A stretch of DNA of 64,000 nucleotides, taken from the NCBI RefSeq assembly GCF_905147045.1, contig NC_065917.1, positions 6,774,501 to 6,838,500 of the forward strand, in the 5' to 3' direction. A model generated the notes under the pieces. It was not told the DNA's origin, made no database searches, and saw nothing but the letters and a program-made list of their open reading frames with translations. Positions 21,822 through 34,352 of the stretch are shown piece by piece (the first letter of the stretch is position 1; the number at the start of each line of letters is the position of its first letter). A program made the translations under genes and the position numbers. Origin of the DNA: Nymphalis io. Its lineage: Eukaryota > Arthropoda > Insecta > Lepidoptera > Nymphalidae.

Positions 21822-22315
21822 AATAACACTTAATAAATAATAAATTAATTAGTTTTTTTTTTGTGTATTTTACTCCATATATATTTAATTTATTTTCTTT
21901 AATAAAAAATACCGACATATGTCATTTCAAATGTTTAATAAGGCTCTCGTGGCGGTTACAATTTTGTTTTTTTTTAGTCAACATTATACATAATCTAACA
22001 ATCCTTTTGTTTGAAACAAATATCCACTTCAACAAGAAGCAATGCAGGTTATTATTAAATACAGTTACGAAGGTATACTTAGAAAGTCTACGCTATACAT
22101 TATTGTAGCGTTAAGGGCGCCATTTGTAATTATTTCTATTCGAACTAGGCTTCAGGGGTTGTTATTTAATCTATATTTAAAAAGAGACACGCCCCTTTTC
22201 ACAACTTATAATTAGGATTCTTTAAAGTATTAATTTTCTTATAAGTTAAAAATAAAACCGCCTTTAAAAACACTTGAACAAATATATGATTTTAACTTGA
22301 AAATGCGTTAAAGCG
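21822..22315. other. no recognised feature
   Basis: AT-rich; the ORF at 21863-22108 has no coding support. Confidence 0.4.
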
Positions 22316-22515
22316 TTGCAAGCTCTAGTTATTATTTTTGTAAACAATTACTCGGTACCATCATACAGTATGAGAGATATATTAATCACTTCGTATATAT
22401 CTGGACAAAGGATGTACTTTTATCCAGATATTTACGAAGAATGCATCAGGCAATGTAGTAAGATCATTTGTCTCAAAAAGACCGGTTGTCATGTTGAATA
22501 CGGGTTCTTCTTTTT
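22316..22515 (+). CDS. candidate Cys-containing exon, possibly decayed
   Basis: The frame is open from a stop near 22297 and reads LQALVIIFVNNYSVPSYS, a hydrophobic signal-like stretch. It continues with EECIRQCSKIICLKKTGCH, four cysteines in 16 residues. There is no in-frame ATG before the hydrophobic part: an ATG at about 22303 is out of frame and stops at once, so the start is lost or lies in another exon. A LINE 3' end begins right after at 22516. It could be a broken small secreted peptide gene or chance. Confidence 0.25.
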
Positions 22516-22800
22516 TTATATCTGCCGGGAAGGCAAATGACTACTCTACCTGATGGAGTGGTAGTAGACTCCAAACGCGACAACGGCCAGTACGGTCGGG
22601 AAGAATGTTCTGTACTAGCCGACCTCGCCTTGCCGGCCCGCAAGATGCCTTTTCACGTCTCGTTTGAAGCCGGGTTGTAAGAGGTGACACGTGAGCTGGT
22701 AAAGAATTCCATTTTTTGGAAGTGCGACAAAGAAAGGAGTTGCTAAATTTCTTTGTGCGCGTTAGAATTGATATCACAGTTAGGCGGTGACATTGAGAGC
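22516..22800 (-). mobile_element. LINE 3' end (family G) with RT C-terminal remnant
   Basis: The minus strand reads FSNSFLCRTSKKWNSLPAHV before drifting into a GC-rich 3' UTR. The motif NSFLCR...WNSLP is the C-terminal signature of jockey/CR1-like LINE polymerases. The 3' end is shared with 23635-23812 and 36018-36162. Confidence 0.7.
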
Positions 22801-23270
22801 ACGCGCGGTCTTATAAAGGAAAGAGGAAGCAGGAATTACATTGTTTCATATATGCCAGGCATCCCATGATGGTTCACTTTTTTTTCAATGTAGGTTGGCA
22901 CATTTTTCAGATATTCATCCCACACATGATTCACAATTTCCCTAACGAGATAATCAGTGTTGCCTTGATTTAAAACATATTCTAATCACTGGATCGTATG
23001 TGTTCATTAACAATGTTTTTGTTTGTCGAGTTGAAAAATAATCAATTTACCAATTGAATAGCGGTTTCCACGAACTGGCCAATTTTTGGTCCAACAATGG
23101 AACGAAATAACGTTCGGAATTCTAATTTATTTTTTTAGCGATTGAAAAATTTTCAAAAACCAGTTGAAGTTTTTCCAATTTTCCGGTGTCTATATTTTGA
23201 TCGTTTTTGGTCTTTTTTTTTGTTATTATGGTCTTATTAAACAATTGCTTACACAGAAAATATACAATAC
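22801..23270. other. no recognised feature
   Basis: AT-rich, no coding or repeat signal recognised. Confidence 0.4.
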
Positions 23271-23360
23271 TAGCTATCACACGCGGCACCGCCTGCGTTT
23301 TATGGGACGGAGTCAGGTATTAGATGCCTTAGAGATAAAGCTAAAATAGTAATTTGAAAT
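23271..23360 (+). repeat. dispersed repeat F, copy 2
   Basis: CTAGCTATCACACGCGGCAC and GTTTTATGGGACGGAGTCAG, as at 19147-19265. Confidence 0.55.
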
Positions 23361-23361
23361 A

Positions 23362-23430
23362 GTGCTTACAGCGCCAATGCGCCTCTTTGGAAACTAATAT
23401 GTTATGCCCTTTTCCGTATAGTTACATGTT
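23362..23430 (-). repeat. SINE-A scrap
   Basis: GCTTACAGCGCCAATGCGCC, then GGAAACTAATATGTTATGCC, an old internal piece of antisense SINE-A. Confidence 0.45.
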
Positions 23431-23634
23431 AGGAATACGAATATGTCAATACTATAACAAACCAAATCCTTTAATTTGATAGCCCACTCGGATATATTCG
23501 CTTACAATAGTTTATTTATCCCGTCTTTCACCCCCCATAACTATTGAACGGCTGAATATATTTTCTAAAACACTCGACTAAGAAATCTTTTAAACAAAAG
23601 CAACTAAATGAATATCGGTTCATTCCGGTTCAAC

Positions 23635-23812
23635 CCGGGTTCCTTCAAACGAGGCGTGAAGAGGCATCTTGCGGGTCGGCAAGGCGGGGACGGCTAGTAC
23701 AGAACATTCTTCCCGACTGTACTGGCCGTCGTCGCGTTTGGACTCTACTACCACTTACCATCAGGTGGAGTAGAGTCATTTGCCACCCCGGCGCATATAA
23801 AAAAAATCCGTT
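23635..23812 (+). mobile_element. LINE 3' end (family G), recent
   Basis: AGGCGGGGACGGCTAGTACA, ACTGTACTGGCCGTCGTCGC and CATATAAAAAAAA tail. Almost identical to 36018-36162 over about 140 bp. 23813-24289 holds nothing recognised. Confidence 0.75.
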
Positions 23813-24289
23813 CGAGAGCTACGATCTCATGTAGCTGTCTAAATGAGATCCTACAAACAGAGATACAAATACACACGTCAGACTTATAACACCCCTCGTT
23901 TTGCTTCGGTTAAAAAGTAATAAAAATTGTCTTTGATCTCATCTCAGTCCGCCTCAAGGTTGCGTGGTCGTTTTTTGATAAATTCAACTATAGTGTATGT
24001 GCAAATACAAGAGTTCACACGCAGCACAAACTTTACATGCTTTCCAAGGCCAGACTAAATTTTACGCTTGATTAATTTTTGTTAAATTTTATTTCAAAAG
24101 TATCTCAGAGCCTACTTAAATTAAATTTTAATTTATAATATTATTAAACAAAATCTATTTATGTCAATTCAAGTGGATACTTTTCACATTTAATTCATAA
24201 ATTAATTTAAGATTTATAATCTCTGGCTTAATGAATTCGTTTTGGCGGAAATAACAAATTTTACGCTTAATGTTATTAAAATGAATGTA

Positions 24290-24490
24290 AAATATTATCA
24301 TCATCATCATATTCAGCCCGCATTAATCCACTGCTGGACATAGGCCTCCTCACAGGCGCGCCAGTTCTCCCGGTCCTGTGCTAGTCGCATCCATTGAGCA
24401 CCCGCCATCTTCCTAAAATCGTCTGACCATCAAGCGGGTGGTCTGCCCACTGGCCTTTTTGCTTATCTAGGCCACCACTCCGAAAACCCC
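24290..24490 (-). mobile_element. LINE 3' end, RT C-terminus remnant
   Basis: Antisense of a widespread lepidopteran LINE end: ATCATCATCATCAT tail, then TCCACTGCTGGACATAGGCC. The complement encodes the C-terminal RWMR/LAQDRENWR/EAYVQQW-type region in broken frame. 24491-24995 holds nothing recognised. Confidence 0.6.
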
Positions 24491-24995
24491 TCAAAATATT
24501 ATGCTCGCTTTAATTTACAAATTAATTGTATACATATTCATACGTACTGTAGCATTTCATATAACTTATATGAAGGCCGAAGTCTCACCCGTTGTCCTAA
24601 GTGAGCCACAGACGGTAATATGACGCGACATGAAAATATCAACTATCCTCGTGTGTAGGCCATACATTGTTGCTTTAAGAGGAGCAAAAATGTTTATCTT
24701 TTATATGATTTTGGATGAGTTAGAAATAAAATATTGCATGTATAATAATAATACATAAATATTATTTTTTCACAATGTAGGGACATGATATATGTAGGTA
24801 TTTGTTTCAATTATTAATTAGCATATTGTTTGGATTTCGAAATCGCTTTGAAAATAATCGGGGAATGCACTTCGACATAAGTTGTTTTATACCGGTAAAT
24901 TGTTTTTACGAAAAGCACGTTACTAGTTTAACGGACGCTATAGTATAAAAAAATAATACAATTATTGTTTTTTAATAAAAGTTTTCAAAAATATA

Positions 24996-25001
24996 TTTAT
25001 T
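24996..25001 (-). terminator. polyadenylation signal of the giant gene
   Basis: AATAAA on the minus strand, 15 nt past the stop codon. It implies a 3' UTR of only a few tens of bases. Confidence 0.6.
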
Positions 25002-25015
25002 TATAATATATTACA

Positions 25016-28000
25016 TTAACAATACTTGAAACAACATTTATAAATTGTCGGCCATATTATATAAATTGTGCCCGTCTTCTTTGTTACATCAATGTCGTAG
25101 TGTTGACAAAAACTGTATATTCGTTTTAAAACAATCGGCTTACCGTAATATTTCTGAACGTAACTCTTAACCGTATCTTGAATAATTTCAGGTGTGTATC
25201 GTGCGATATCCTTGACAATTGGTATAAAATTAATTGCTGTATATTCAACTTCGTCTAGAACAATTTTTGGTTTTAAGAATTTCAGTTTAGATATCCAAGC
25301 TTTCAGTTCAATGTCCGGATTATTACTTTTAATATTGAATTTGTTCAAATTGTTCGGTTCGTATTTAATTATATCGATAGGTATTATAACACCATATTTA
25401 TTGATATAATGATTTAATGTTTGATTTATTGAATTATTTTTATTGCGAAAATTTTCATGTACACAACAAGATGATGATTTTGGATATATATGTTCTATTT
25501 TGTTAAAGGATTTTGAGACTTCTGTATCAGTAATTCGGTGTAGATTGCGTTGAATTGGACTGTTAATTTCTGTAGGATATTGAGGATATTTTCTATCAAA
25601 TTTTGTTTGAGTGTTTCGATAGGATAGAGATTCTGGGATAAATTCTTCATTAGAAGATTGAATGGGGAGCTTAGATTTGTAAGGTGAAAATTTTATTAAT
25701 TTTTCTTTATAATGTGACGGTGCTGGTAACAAGCTTTGTAATGTTGATGTCAATTTCGTTTTAGAATCTATTGGTTCAAACTTTGAAGCAAATGTTGGCG
25801 TGTATATATCTGATGGATATTCAGTAGTACCTAAGATTGGTTGTAAATCGTGTTGAGTATGAGATAAGTATTTTTGTAAATTACAAGTTGTATATATTCT
25901 ATCTTCCTCCGTGACTGAATGTGATATTGGGACAGTTGTGATTGTTGATTTAAAGGAAGGATGGAGGTTATTTAAATTAGATCTTGTGGGTAAGTAAATA
26001 GATTTTAATTTACTCTGACTTGATGAATTTTGTAATAAATTTGAGCGTGATTGTGGGTTGTGTGTGTGATAATTTAGGGTAGACTTCGGGCTTTGAGAAT
26101 CAAGATAAACTGCGTTATTTATTAATGGCAATTTTTCAATTTCTTGATCTGATTGAAATGGAATATACGAATATGTTTTCGATTGTATTTTTGGCTCGTT
26201 AAATGGAAAAATGGTTTTGGGTTTAGCTTTGAATGGATATACAGATGGTAAATTACCAGTAAATGAATTAGGAAGTGCGTTATTCAAAACTGCACTTTGT
26301 GGCTTAGGCATTGATTTGAAATTTGGATAATACTGAACTGTCTTTTGTTCATATGGATTGGAAAAAGAATTCGAAATTATTTCAGATGGTCGATGGTTTG
26401 AAATCGATAAATAAGGTACTGGATTAATTACATTATCTTGTGTTTTAAGAGCTTTTGAATGAGCGCCATTTATTACTTTACTTGAAAAAAAATTAGGATT
26501 GAAAGGTTGATAAAGTGGTTTATTTGAAATGATTTGATAAGAAGCTGGGTCCACTAAATTTACTTCTTGAGATGTAGGTGTAGATGTAGGTCTAAAGTTA
26601 GTAAAATATGAAATATTCCTACGTGTATCGTACATGTCATTTTGTGAATAGCTTCTAATTTCAGCTAATATTGGTTGATTTTTTTCAGTTTGATATGGTT
26701 CTTGTAATGTTGAGGCGTTTGATAAATTAAAAGAACTTATAGAACCGATGCTTTTTAACATAGGCAAAGTAAAATGAGGTGAAATATGTTTTCGGAAACT
26801 TTTTAAATTAAGATTTTGATTCGATACAACAGGCAAAGGTGAAACAGGACACGAATAACCTTTTAAACAAGGGTGTACATTCGACGAATTAGGTCCTGGA
26901 AGAATGTTTGGCTTGAATTCTAAAGGGGATGAAGTTGGCGAAAGTGAAATACAATATGGAAATTCTTTCCAATTAATATTATTCGATAGAATAGGCATAG
27001 ATTGATTAAGGGTTGTAAGAGTTTTTGGCATAATATTTAGAGTCGAAGGAAAAAGCCAAGATAATTTAGTCGGTAAAAAATATTTTAAATTAAGACCTTT
27101 ATTGGGTGAAATAGGCGAAGATTGTATGTGTCGTGGAATTGATTTTAGTTGAAATTTTATAGCTGATGAAAACGGTAAAGATGGAAGAGGATGAAAACTT
27201 TTTGATTTAATTTCTGAAGTCGATGGAATAGTATCACATATAATAGGAATTGGTAAATCTTTTAAACAAGGATTGATGTTCAATGAAACAGGTAAGACTT
27301 GATAAGGTTTTGGAAAAGTTTTTGGCTTATGTTCTGAAGTCGATAAAATAGAAGGCGAGAAACCTTTTGAATTAAGATATAAATTCAACGCAATAGGAAA
27401 ATCTTGAATAGGCGCTGCAAAAACTTTTTCTGGAGTTGTAACAGGCCGAGATAAATTAGTCGGTGAAAAATCCTTTAAACTAAAATCTTTATTCAATGAA
27501 AATGGCAAATATGAAACAGGAGATTGAAAAACTTTTGAGTTTAGGTCTACATTTGATGAATTTGACAAATATGGCAATGATTGAATATGCTCTGAAAGAT
27601 ATTTTGGTTGAAATTCTAAATTGGATGAAACTGGTAAAGGTAAAAAAGAAGGTGTTATGTATCGTGGTTGAAATTCAATATCTGAAGAACTTGGAAAAGA
27701 AGGAACAGATTGAAGGAAGCTTTTTGATCCAATTTCTAAAGTAGATGGAATATGCAAAGATGACTTATTCATCTTTGCATATTCCAATATATTGTTTTTG
27801 GCTATAGTGGGCATAAAAGGCAATGATAAAACACGAGAGGTAATACTTTTCGCTACAGCTTTCAGGGGAGAAGAAATAGGCAAAGATAACACAGGAGTTG
27901 AAAAACCTTTCAAATTTAAATCTTTGTTCGATGAAATAGGCAAAGATAGAATAGGTTTTCGATGAATTTTTGGTTTAATTTCTAAAGTTGATACAAAAGG

Positions 28001-31000
28001 ATAGGGAGATGAAACTGGAGTTGGAGGACTTTTTGTATCTACTTCTTTATTTGATAAAATAGGTAAAGATGACAGTGGAAATTGATAACTATTTAAAACA
28101 GGAGAAGTAATAGTTTTCGGTATAACCTCCTGGGGCGAAGAAAAAGATAAAGAGTAAATGGGAGCTGGAAAACTTTTTAAACAAAGACCAAGATTTGATA
28201 AAAACGGCAAAGTTTTACAGTATGAAGACGGTGAAATAGAAGATGAAATATTAGGAAAACTGCCTTTTATGCTTCGATTTAGATTCGAGCAAGGCAAGGA
28301 TTGAATAGACATAGGAAAAGTTTCTGGTCCACGATCTATTGCCGATGAAATGGTTAAAGAAGAAATAGGAATTGGCAGTCTTTTTGTACCCTCTTTTTTA
28401 TTTGACGTAATAGGTAAAGATGGCATAAAAAATAGAAAACTCTTTGAACTTGAATCTTTATTTGATGAAACAGGCAAAAACGAAGAAGCTGGGAGACTTT
28501 TTAAATTAAAATCTTCATTTGATGTAATCGGCAAAGAATGAATAGGACCTTTTAAATTTTGATCTAGCTTCGATGTAATAGGCAAAGATGAAGTGGAAGA
28601 AGGAAAACCTTTTGAACGATAATCTGTTGTGAATGAAATAGGCAAAAAGTGAAAAGGAGCTACAAAATTTTTTGGTCTAGGTTGTGAAGGTGGCGAAATA
28701 AGGCAAGATGAAACTGGTAAAGATGAAATAGGAAGTGGAAATAATGTACCTAGTTCTTTATTTGACGAAATAGGTAAAGATGATGTAGGTAGTGGAAAAC
28801 CCTTTGGACGTAAATCTAGCTTCGATGGAACTGGCAAGAATTTAATAGGAGCTGAAATAGTTTTTGGCCCACGATCTATAGTCGATGAAATAGGCCAAGA
28901 TGAAGTTGATAAAGATGCAATAGGAATTGGAACACTATTTGTACCTATTTCTTTATTCATCAAAATAGGTAAAGGTATCGGATGAAATGGCGTACCTTTT
29001 GATTTGAAATCTGTACACGGTGAAGTGAAAAATGAAATGGGTGGATGAAATAGTTTCGAACTAACGTTTGATGAAGGTTGCAAAGATGAATTAGGAATTG
29101 AATAATCGTTTAGTCTTCGATCAATATTTGAATAAATAGGTGAAGATTGAACTGGTGCTGGAAAAGATATTCGTCCACGTTCCAAAGTCGATAAATTAGG
29201 CCTAGTTGAAATAGGGATTGGAAGACTATTTGTGGGTAGTACTTTATTTGACGAAATAGGCAATGATGACATAGGAAATGGAAAAACTGTAGAACTTAAG
29301 TCTTTATTCGATGATGTAGGCAAAGATGAAAGATGATCTGGAATACCTTTTGAACTAAGACCTGTTGTAAGTGGACTAGGTGTTGGCGCTACTAATCGTG
29401 TATTATTGATTGGTGCCTTTAGACTAGTTTTTAAATAATTAGGTATATACCTAATATTTGGTTTGATGTAATAATATGGATATATTTTATCTTCTAAAGA
29501 CTTAACTAATAATGAATTAGTACATGGAAATCTGTATTGTGAAAAAAGGTCATACATCTCCATATAATCATATAAAGATGACACGATAAGTACAGACTTT
29601 CTCGGTGGATATGATCTTGAAAAAGGCAAACCAAATGGAGATAAAACATTCAATGGAAAACCGAGATCATTTTTATTCGGTAACATAATAGACGTTTTCT
29701 GTAAAGATTTGAAATTTAATGAAGAAATTACAGAAGTTACATAATCAGGAAATTTTAATTTTTTTTTATTTGATCTATCGTAAACTGATGCTAATGGCAA
29801 ACTATAAGACAGTTCAGATACTAAATTTACTTTTTTTGAGTTAGCATATGAAATAGAATTTGGTAGAACATTTTTTCGAGATTCAGAAACATTCGAATAT
29901 TGTTGATTTTGAAGTTGACATAATATTGGATCGGTTGAGATCATGCCGAGATTTGAGCTTGAAAAACATTTGGTCGGATAGGACGATGGAATGAAATCAA
30001 TCGCGGCAGAAGTTTTTGGTATTTTATTGAGTCCTTTTTTTGTTTTTAAAAGATCAGATGTAACTTGTTCAAAGTCTAATGAATTTGTTTTTAATGCTTT
30101 GTTTATAGTACATGGCGAGTGCCAAGATAATATAGTTGGGACGTCTATATTGTTTTTTAATACTGAATACGGAGATGTTACTAATGGCTTGTAAGGTAAA
30201 GTTGGATCAATAGGATAAAAATTAGGTAAGGTTGAAGAACCGAGAATAGTCTCGTGGTTTTGTCTATATTCCATTTTAGAATCAACTGGCAAAACCTTCC
30301 TTTCTATTTGGGAAACTGGCTTATTATTGCTTTCAAACATATTAATTTTTGAAATAATCGGTTCTGCTCTGTCATATTTACCGCTATTATATGTAGAGTA
30401 ATCTATGTTCTGAGTATCATTAATATTTTTAGAAAATGATTGAGTAATTTTTTTTACAATGCTCTTATAGGGTGGGTTTTTTAAATAGTTCCATTTTATA
30501 AGATCTTTCATATTAGTTCTTTGGGTATCGAGATAAACATTATTTTTAAATTTTTCTAAAGTATCTTGAGTTATTGAACACTTATAATACTCATAAAGAG
30601 GTTTAATTTTATTATTAGATTGAGCAAAAACACCATTATCGGGTTCAGGATAATAAACCATCGGTAAAGAATTATACTCTATAACTGTTGGACTTTTTCT
30701 CCATATTTGTGGAGATATCCTCACATCAACTTTTTTAATTTGATCATTCTTCGCATCCGAATTTTGATAGCTTGGAACTCTGTTCTCTCTTTCTTCTTTT
30801 GTTATTGAGAATTTTATCGGAAGCTTCAATTTATCACTTAATATTAGATCAAGTGTCGATTTTTCAGAACTATAATGTTGCTTGTTACCAAGTCCGGATA
30901 ACGGTGGATTTTTCTCATTTACTAAACTTGTTAATAAATCTTCTGTTCTGCGATTGAGTTTAAAATATGTTGATGGCAAACGAACTAATGCTATATTAGT

Positions 31001-33312
31001 TTTAGGATCTGAAATTGGGCATATGCTTACACCCAAATCACTATGGTTTATATGACATCGTATATGTGATTTTAAATTAGTTGATTGTTTATTTATAAAA
31101 TTATACATATAGGGTGCATTGGTCACTAGTATATTAAGATGTTTATTTTGTGCATTATTCTCAAGCAAATTTTCTGTTTGGTCTTCGTTCGAGCGCTTTG
31201 TTGTATCTGAGGGTTGGTTTGGATATTTTTTTACTGAATACTCAGGTTGTCTAAAAGTAACTTCAGCTTCTTTCAAATTCGATGGTATAAAAATATTTTG
31301 GCTATTATTACACAATGCTTGTGGAGTTCGATCATAATTATATATTGCTGTTAAGGAAACTTCATCTAGCTTAGGTTTATACGTACCTATAGCTGTATAT
31401 TTGTTATACAAAGGATTATCTTCGGCTATAATTTCAACACTTGGAGGTTCAAGTTTATTAATTTCACTCTCTGTAAAATTCACGAAGTCGTCTAAAAATC
31501 CGTTAAAAGTTCCATTATATTTTCCATCGTCTGTGTTATTTGTATATTTTGTATTAGCAGCTATGTTATTCAGTGATATTGAATTAGTTCCATATTGTAA
31601 AATATTTGCTTCGTTGGTAGATGTACTGTTAATTGGGTCGGAGAGATTTTGTGTTGAATCTTCAATGACTTCAAGTGTTTCAGCTTTTAAGTTTTCAGGT
31701 TTATAATCATAATTTTTGTCCTGGTTTATATTTGATATGAAATCTTGGTTCTTTATGGTTTCAAATATTATATTAGGCTCGGCACTATAGTCTACGTTGG
31801 TGTAGATAGGATTATTTCCATCACCTGTATTGAGAGGCGAACAGTTTTGATTATGTTCTCTTTCTAATGTATTTACAGTATTTCCAGTATCAAGTTCTAA
31901 GCATCCATTCTTGCTATAATTGTTCGGATTCAGATATCTCCTGTCGTCTTTTTCTCTAGTAATATTTTCTCCTTTTAATATGTGCTTAAGTAAATCTATA
32001 TCACTACCGTTCAGATCGTTTTCATTAGGGTTAATAATCTTCGGATAATATTTACTAATATTAAATGGCTTACAATTAAAATGGTTAAGATTATTACTTG
32101 TAGTATCTTGTACTTTTTTATCTTGCTCTGCTTCAGATACTTCTTTTTTTATATTTTTTGTTTGAAGAGCGTTATCGTCTATGCTTTCTTTTCGATTAGG
32201 AAAATTGTATGTAGTAATAATATCATCCAAACACCAGGTAGGTTTTAAAAATTGATTATCGACGCAAAAGTAATGCGTGTATTTCCATAAAACATCTTGT
32301 AGAATACTAATGTCAGTATAAAGGCAACCCAAATCATTATAATGTAAGTCATTGCACAGATAAAAACAAATAAGTAATTCTTTACTTGTGTCTTTATTTT
32401 GAAGCTCTTGTTTTATTTGAAAAATTTCATCATCGTACCCGGCTAAGTAAATTGTAGTAAAGTTCGTATTCATATTCGCTGATTCTTTCTCATCTCTTCT
32501 TTTTTCTTTATTTTTATTAAATACTGTCTCACTATCATCATATTTTGATGGTTCATCATTATTTAGAATATTTGTTTCAAAATTTACTAATCTATTTGCA
32601 TCGTCATCAATAGCGTCAGTGTTATACTTAATGACGTCATAATTATTTAGATGTACATAATTATTGTCTTTGTTATTAAAAGTATCAGATTTTTTAAATG
32701 AATGTTCATATTCCTGTTCAGTTATAGCTTTATCACAATTAATAGATAACGGAGGACGTTGATCTAACTGAAAAAATACAAAATTATGATTATATATATA
32801 TAAATATTGTAATAACGCAGTATGACGTAACGACTATCGGCTTATAATCAAGAGTGGGGGGTCGCGTTGTTGGACTACTATGGCTTTGTAACTTGGTGGG
32901 ACTTTGCGCAAGCCCGTATGAGTAGGTACCGCCCACTTATAAGGTACTTTACCGCAAAACAACAGTACTTAGTATTGTGTTCCGGCTTAAAGGGTGAGTA
33001 AGCCAGTGTAACTACAGGCACGAAGATCCTAACATCTATGTTCCCAAGGTTGATGGCACATTGACGATGTAAGCGATGGTTAACATTTCTTACAATACCA
33101 ATGTCTATGGGCGTTGGTGACCACTTACCATCAGGTGACCCATATGCTCGTCCGCCTTCCTATTCTATAAAAAAATACTATGTATTTAAAATCTAGCTGT
33201 TTATATACAAATATTTAATGATTTATTATAAAAAGGTAATTACCGTAAACTTAACAGGACGATTTGACAAAGCTGAACCGGTCGCAATAATATTGATGGC
33301 GATATATTTCAT
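25016..33312 (-). CDS. giant secreted-type Ser/Pro-rich repeat protein, ~2606 aa
   Basis: Two coding exons. Exon A is 33312-33244 (23 codons, MKYIAINIIATGSALS signal-like start, donor ACG|gtaatt). Exon B is 32767-25016 (acceptor tttttcag|TTA, phase 0, 2583 codons to TAA). The ATG at 32473 is internal: 98 further codons upstream stay open to the acceptor. An acceptor just before the start (ttttttcag at 33318-33320) means at least one 5' untranslated exon lies further upstream. Residues 24-1150 are Asn/Ser/Lys-rich and non-repetitive, with cysteines at about 157-205. About 1150-2015 is a Ser/Pro core of ~20-residue units (K-x-F-x-x-P-I-x-S-L-P-I-S-S). The remaining ~590 residues are non-repetitive and end KCCFKYC. 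The intron holds a SINE-A. A small signal exon plus a giant repeat exon with cysteines at the C-terminus recalls secreted structural proteins such as fibroin heavy chain, but there is no Gly/Ala repeat and no match to its N-terminus. Family not recognised; role inferred. Confidence 0.8.
26780..29390 (-). repeat. coding 60-bp repeat core of the giant gene
   Basis: About 40 degenerate units of ~20 residues. Examples are KGFSTPVLSLPISSPLKAVA and KIHRKPILSLPISSNKDLNL. The S-L-P-[IV]-[ST]-S core is best kept, with some units expanded or fused. At DNA level the minus-strand motif for LPISS recurs with third-position changes, so the array is old rather than freshly duplicated. Confidence 0.8.
32891..33176 (+). 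mobile_element. SINE-A in the giant gene's intron
   Basis: TTGGTGGGACTTTGCGCAAG to CCTATTCTATAAAAAA, opposite in strand to the host gene. It fills most of the 476-bp intron. Confidence 0.8.
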
Positions 33313-33844
33313 AATACCTGAAAAAAGAAGAAAAAAATACTTGAAAAATAGATAAAATTAACTAAAAAAACTTGATGGTGATGATGGTTTTTTCTGTCAG
33401 TCTGTATGCCCCGCTTCACGGCTGTTGGTGAAATTTCGTGTAAATCTAGCTAGTATATATAGTACATAGGTTACTTTTTTATACATAAGACCACCCCCCC
33501 AAAACATGGAGACGAAGTCGCGGGCAAATAAATTCATAACTTTAATAAGAACTCGCTGAATTTTTGTATCAAATGTAAAGAGGCAGAAAATCAAATTGTA
33601 CACAACTTATGTATTTAACGTATATGTAAATGACAGTTTCCTAGTTATTTAACAAATAACAATCCCATTTAAAAATGCAATACAGACCATTCTAAATTTA
33701 GTCCACGAGTAATATATCAGCCAGTACGTTTTTAATTTATTTCCCTCATGTCACACTGGATTTTAATCTTCCTAATATAAGAGGTTTCATTTAGAAGTTT
33801 TGCTTTTTTGGAAACGTATTTCGGAGTTCCGTACTAAAAGTATT
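33313..33844. other. upstream region of the giant gene, promoter not found
   Basis: 33318-33330 is the acceptor tract in front of the start exon. Beyond it are scraps of a common transposon 3' end (CTCGCTGAATTTTTGTATC, AAGTCGCGGGCAAATAAA) in antisense. I could not place a first exon or TATA box. Confidence 0.35.
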
Positions 33845-33910
33845 TGACGCTCTCTTATGACGTCATGCCCCTAGTCTGTACTAGGGGCATGACGTCATAA
33901 GAGAGCGTCA
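33845..33910. repeat. perfect 31-bp inverted repeat, 4-base loop
   Basis: Left arm 33845-33875 (starts TGACGCTCTCTTATGACGTC) and right arm 33880-33910 (ends TGACGTCATAAGAGAGCGTC plus A) are exact inverses around the loop CTGT. It includes two TGACGTCA palindromes. The right arm continues into dispersed repeat H. Confidence 0.9.
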
Positions 33911-33950
33911 TGCTGTTTGCCGTCACGGCATACGAGCCTTACCCGCGAGG
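33880..33950 (+). repeat. dispersed repeat H, copy 1
   Basis: AAGAGAGCGTCATGCTGTTT, GCCGTCACGGCATACGAG and TTACCCGCGAGG recur at 50917-50990 and, inverted, at 39236-39330. Confidence 0.6.
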
Positions 33951-34001
33951 TAATAAAATGTTACACATTAAAAGTAAATGTCTTTATATTAAAGGATAGG
34001 A

Positions 34002-34295
34002 GCCGAGATGGCCCAGTGGTAAGAACGCGTGAATGTTAATCGATGATCGTGGGTTCAAACCCGGGCAAGCACTGAATTTTCATGTGCTTGATTTGTGATT
34101 ATAATTCATCTCGTGCTATACGGTGAAGGAAAACATCGTGACGAATATGTATGTCTAATTTCACTGAAATTCTGCCACATGCGTATTCTACCAACCCGCA
34201 TTGGAGCAGCGTGGTGGAATAAGCTCCATACTTTCTCCTCAAAAAAGGAGAGGAGGCCTTAGCCCAGCAGTGGGACATTCACAGGCTGTTACTGT
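34002..34295 (+). mobile_element. SINE-B, full length
   Basis: GCCGAGATGGCCCAGTGG to GGGACATTCACAGGCTGTTA. Confidence 0.85.
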
Positions 34296-34352
34296 TGACT
34301 GTATTAAAGGACATATATAAATACAAATAGCTTGCAATGTTGTTCTTTACTC

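Noticed and set aside
25016..33312. Fibroin heavy chain identity
   Set aside because: The small-exon plus giant-exon plan is similar, but Gly/Ala repeats and the conserved fibroin N-terminus are absent.
33845..33910. Rho-independent terminator or CRISPR-like palindrome
   Set aside because: Eukaryotic sequence, single occurrence, attached to a dispersed repeat.
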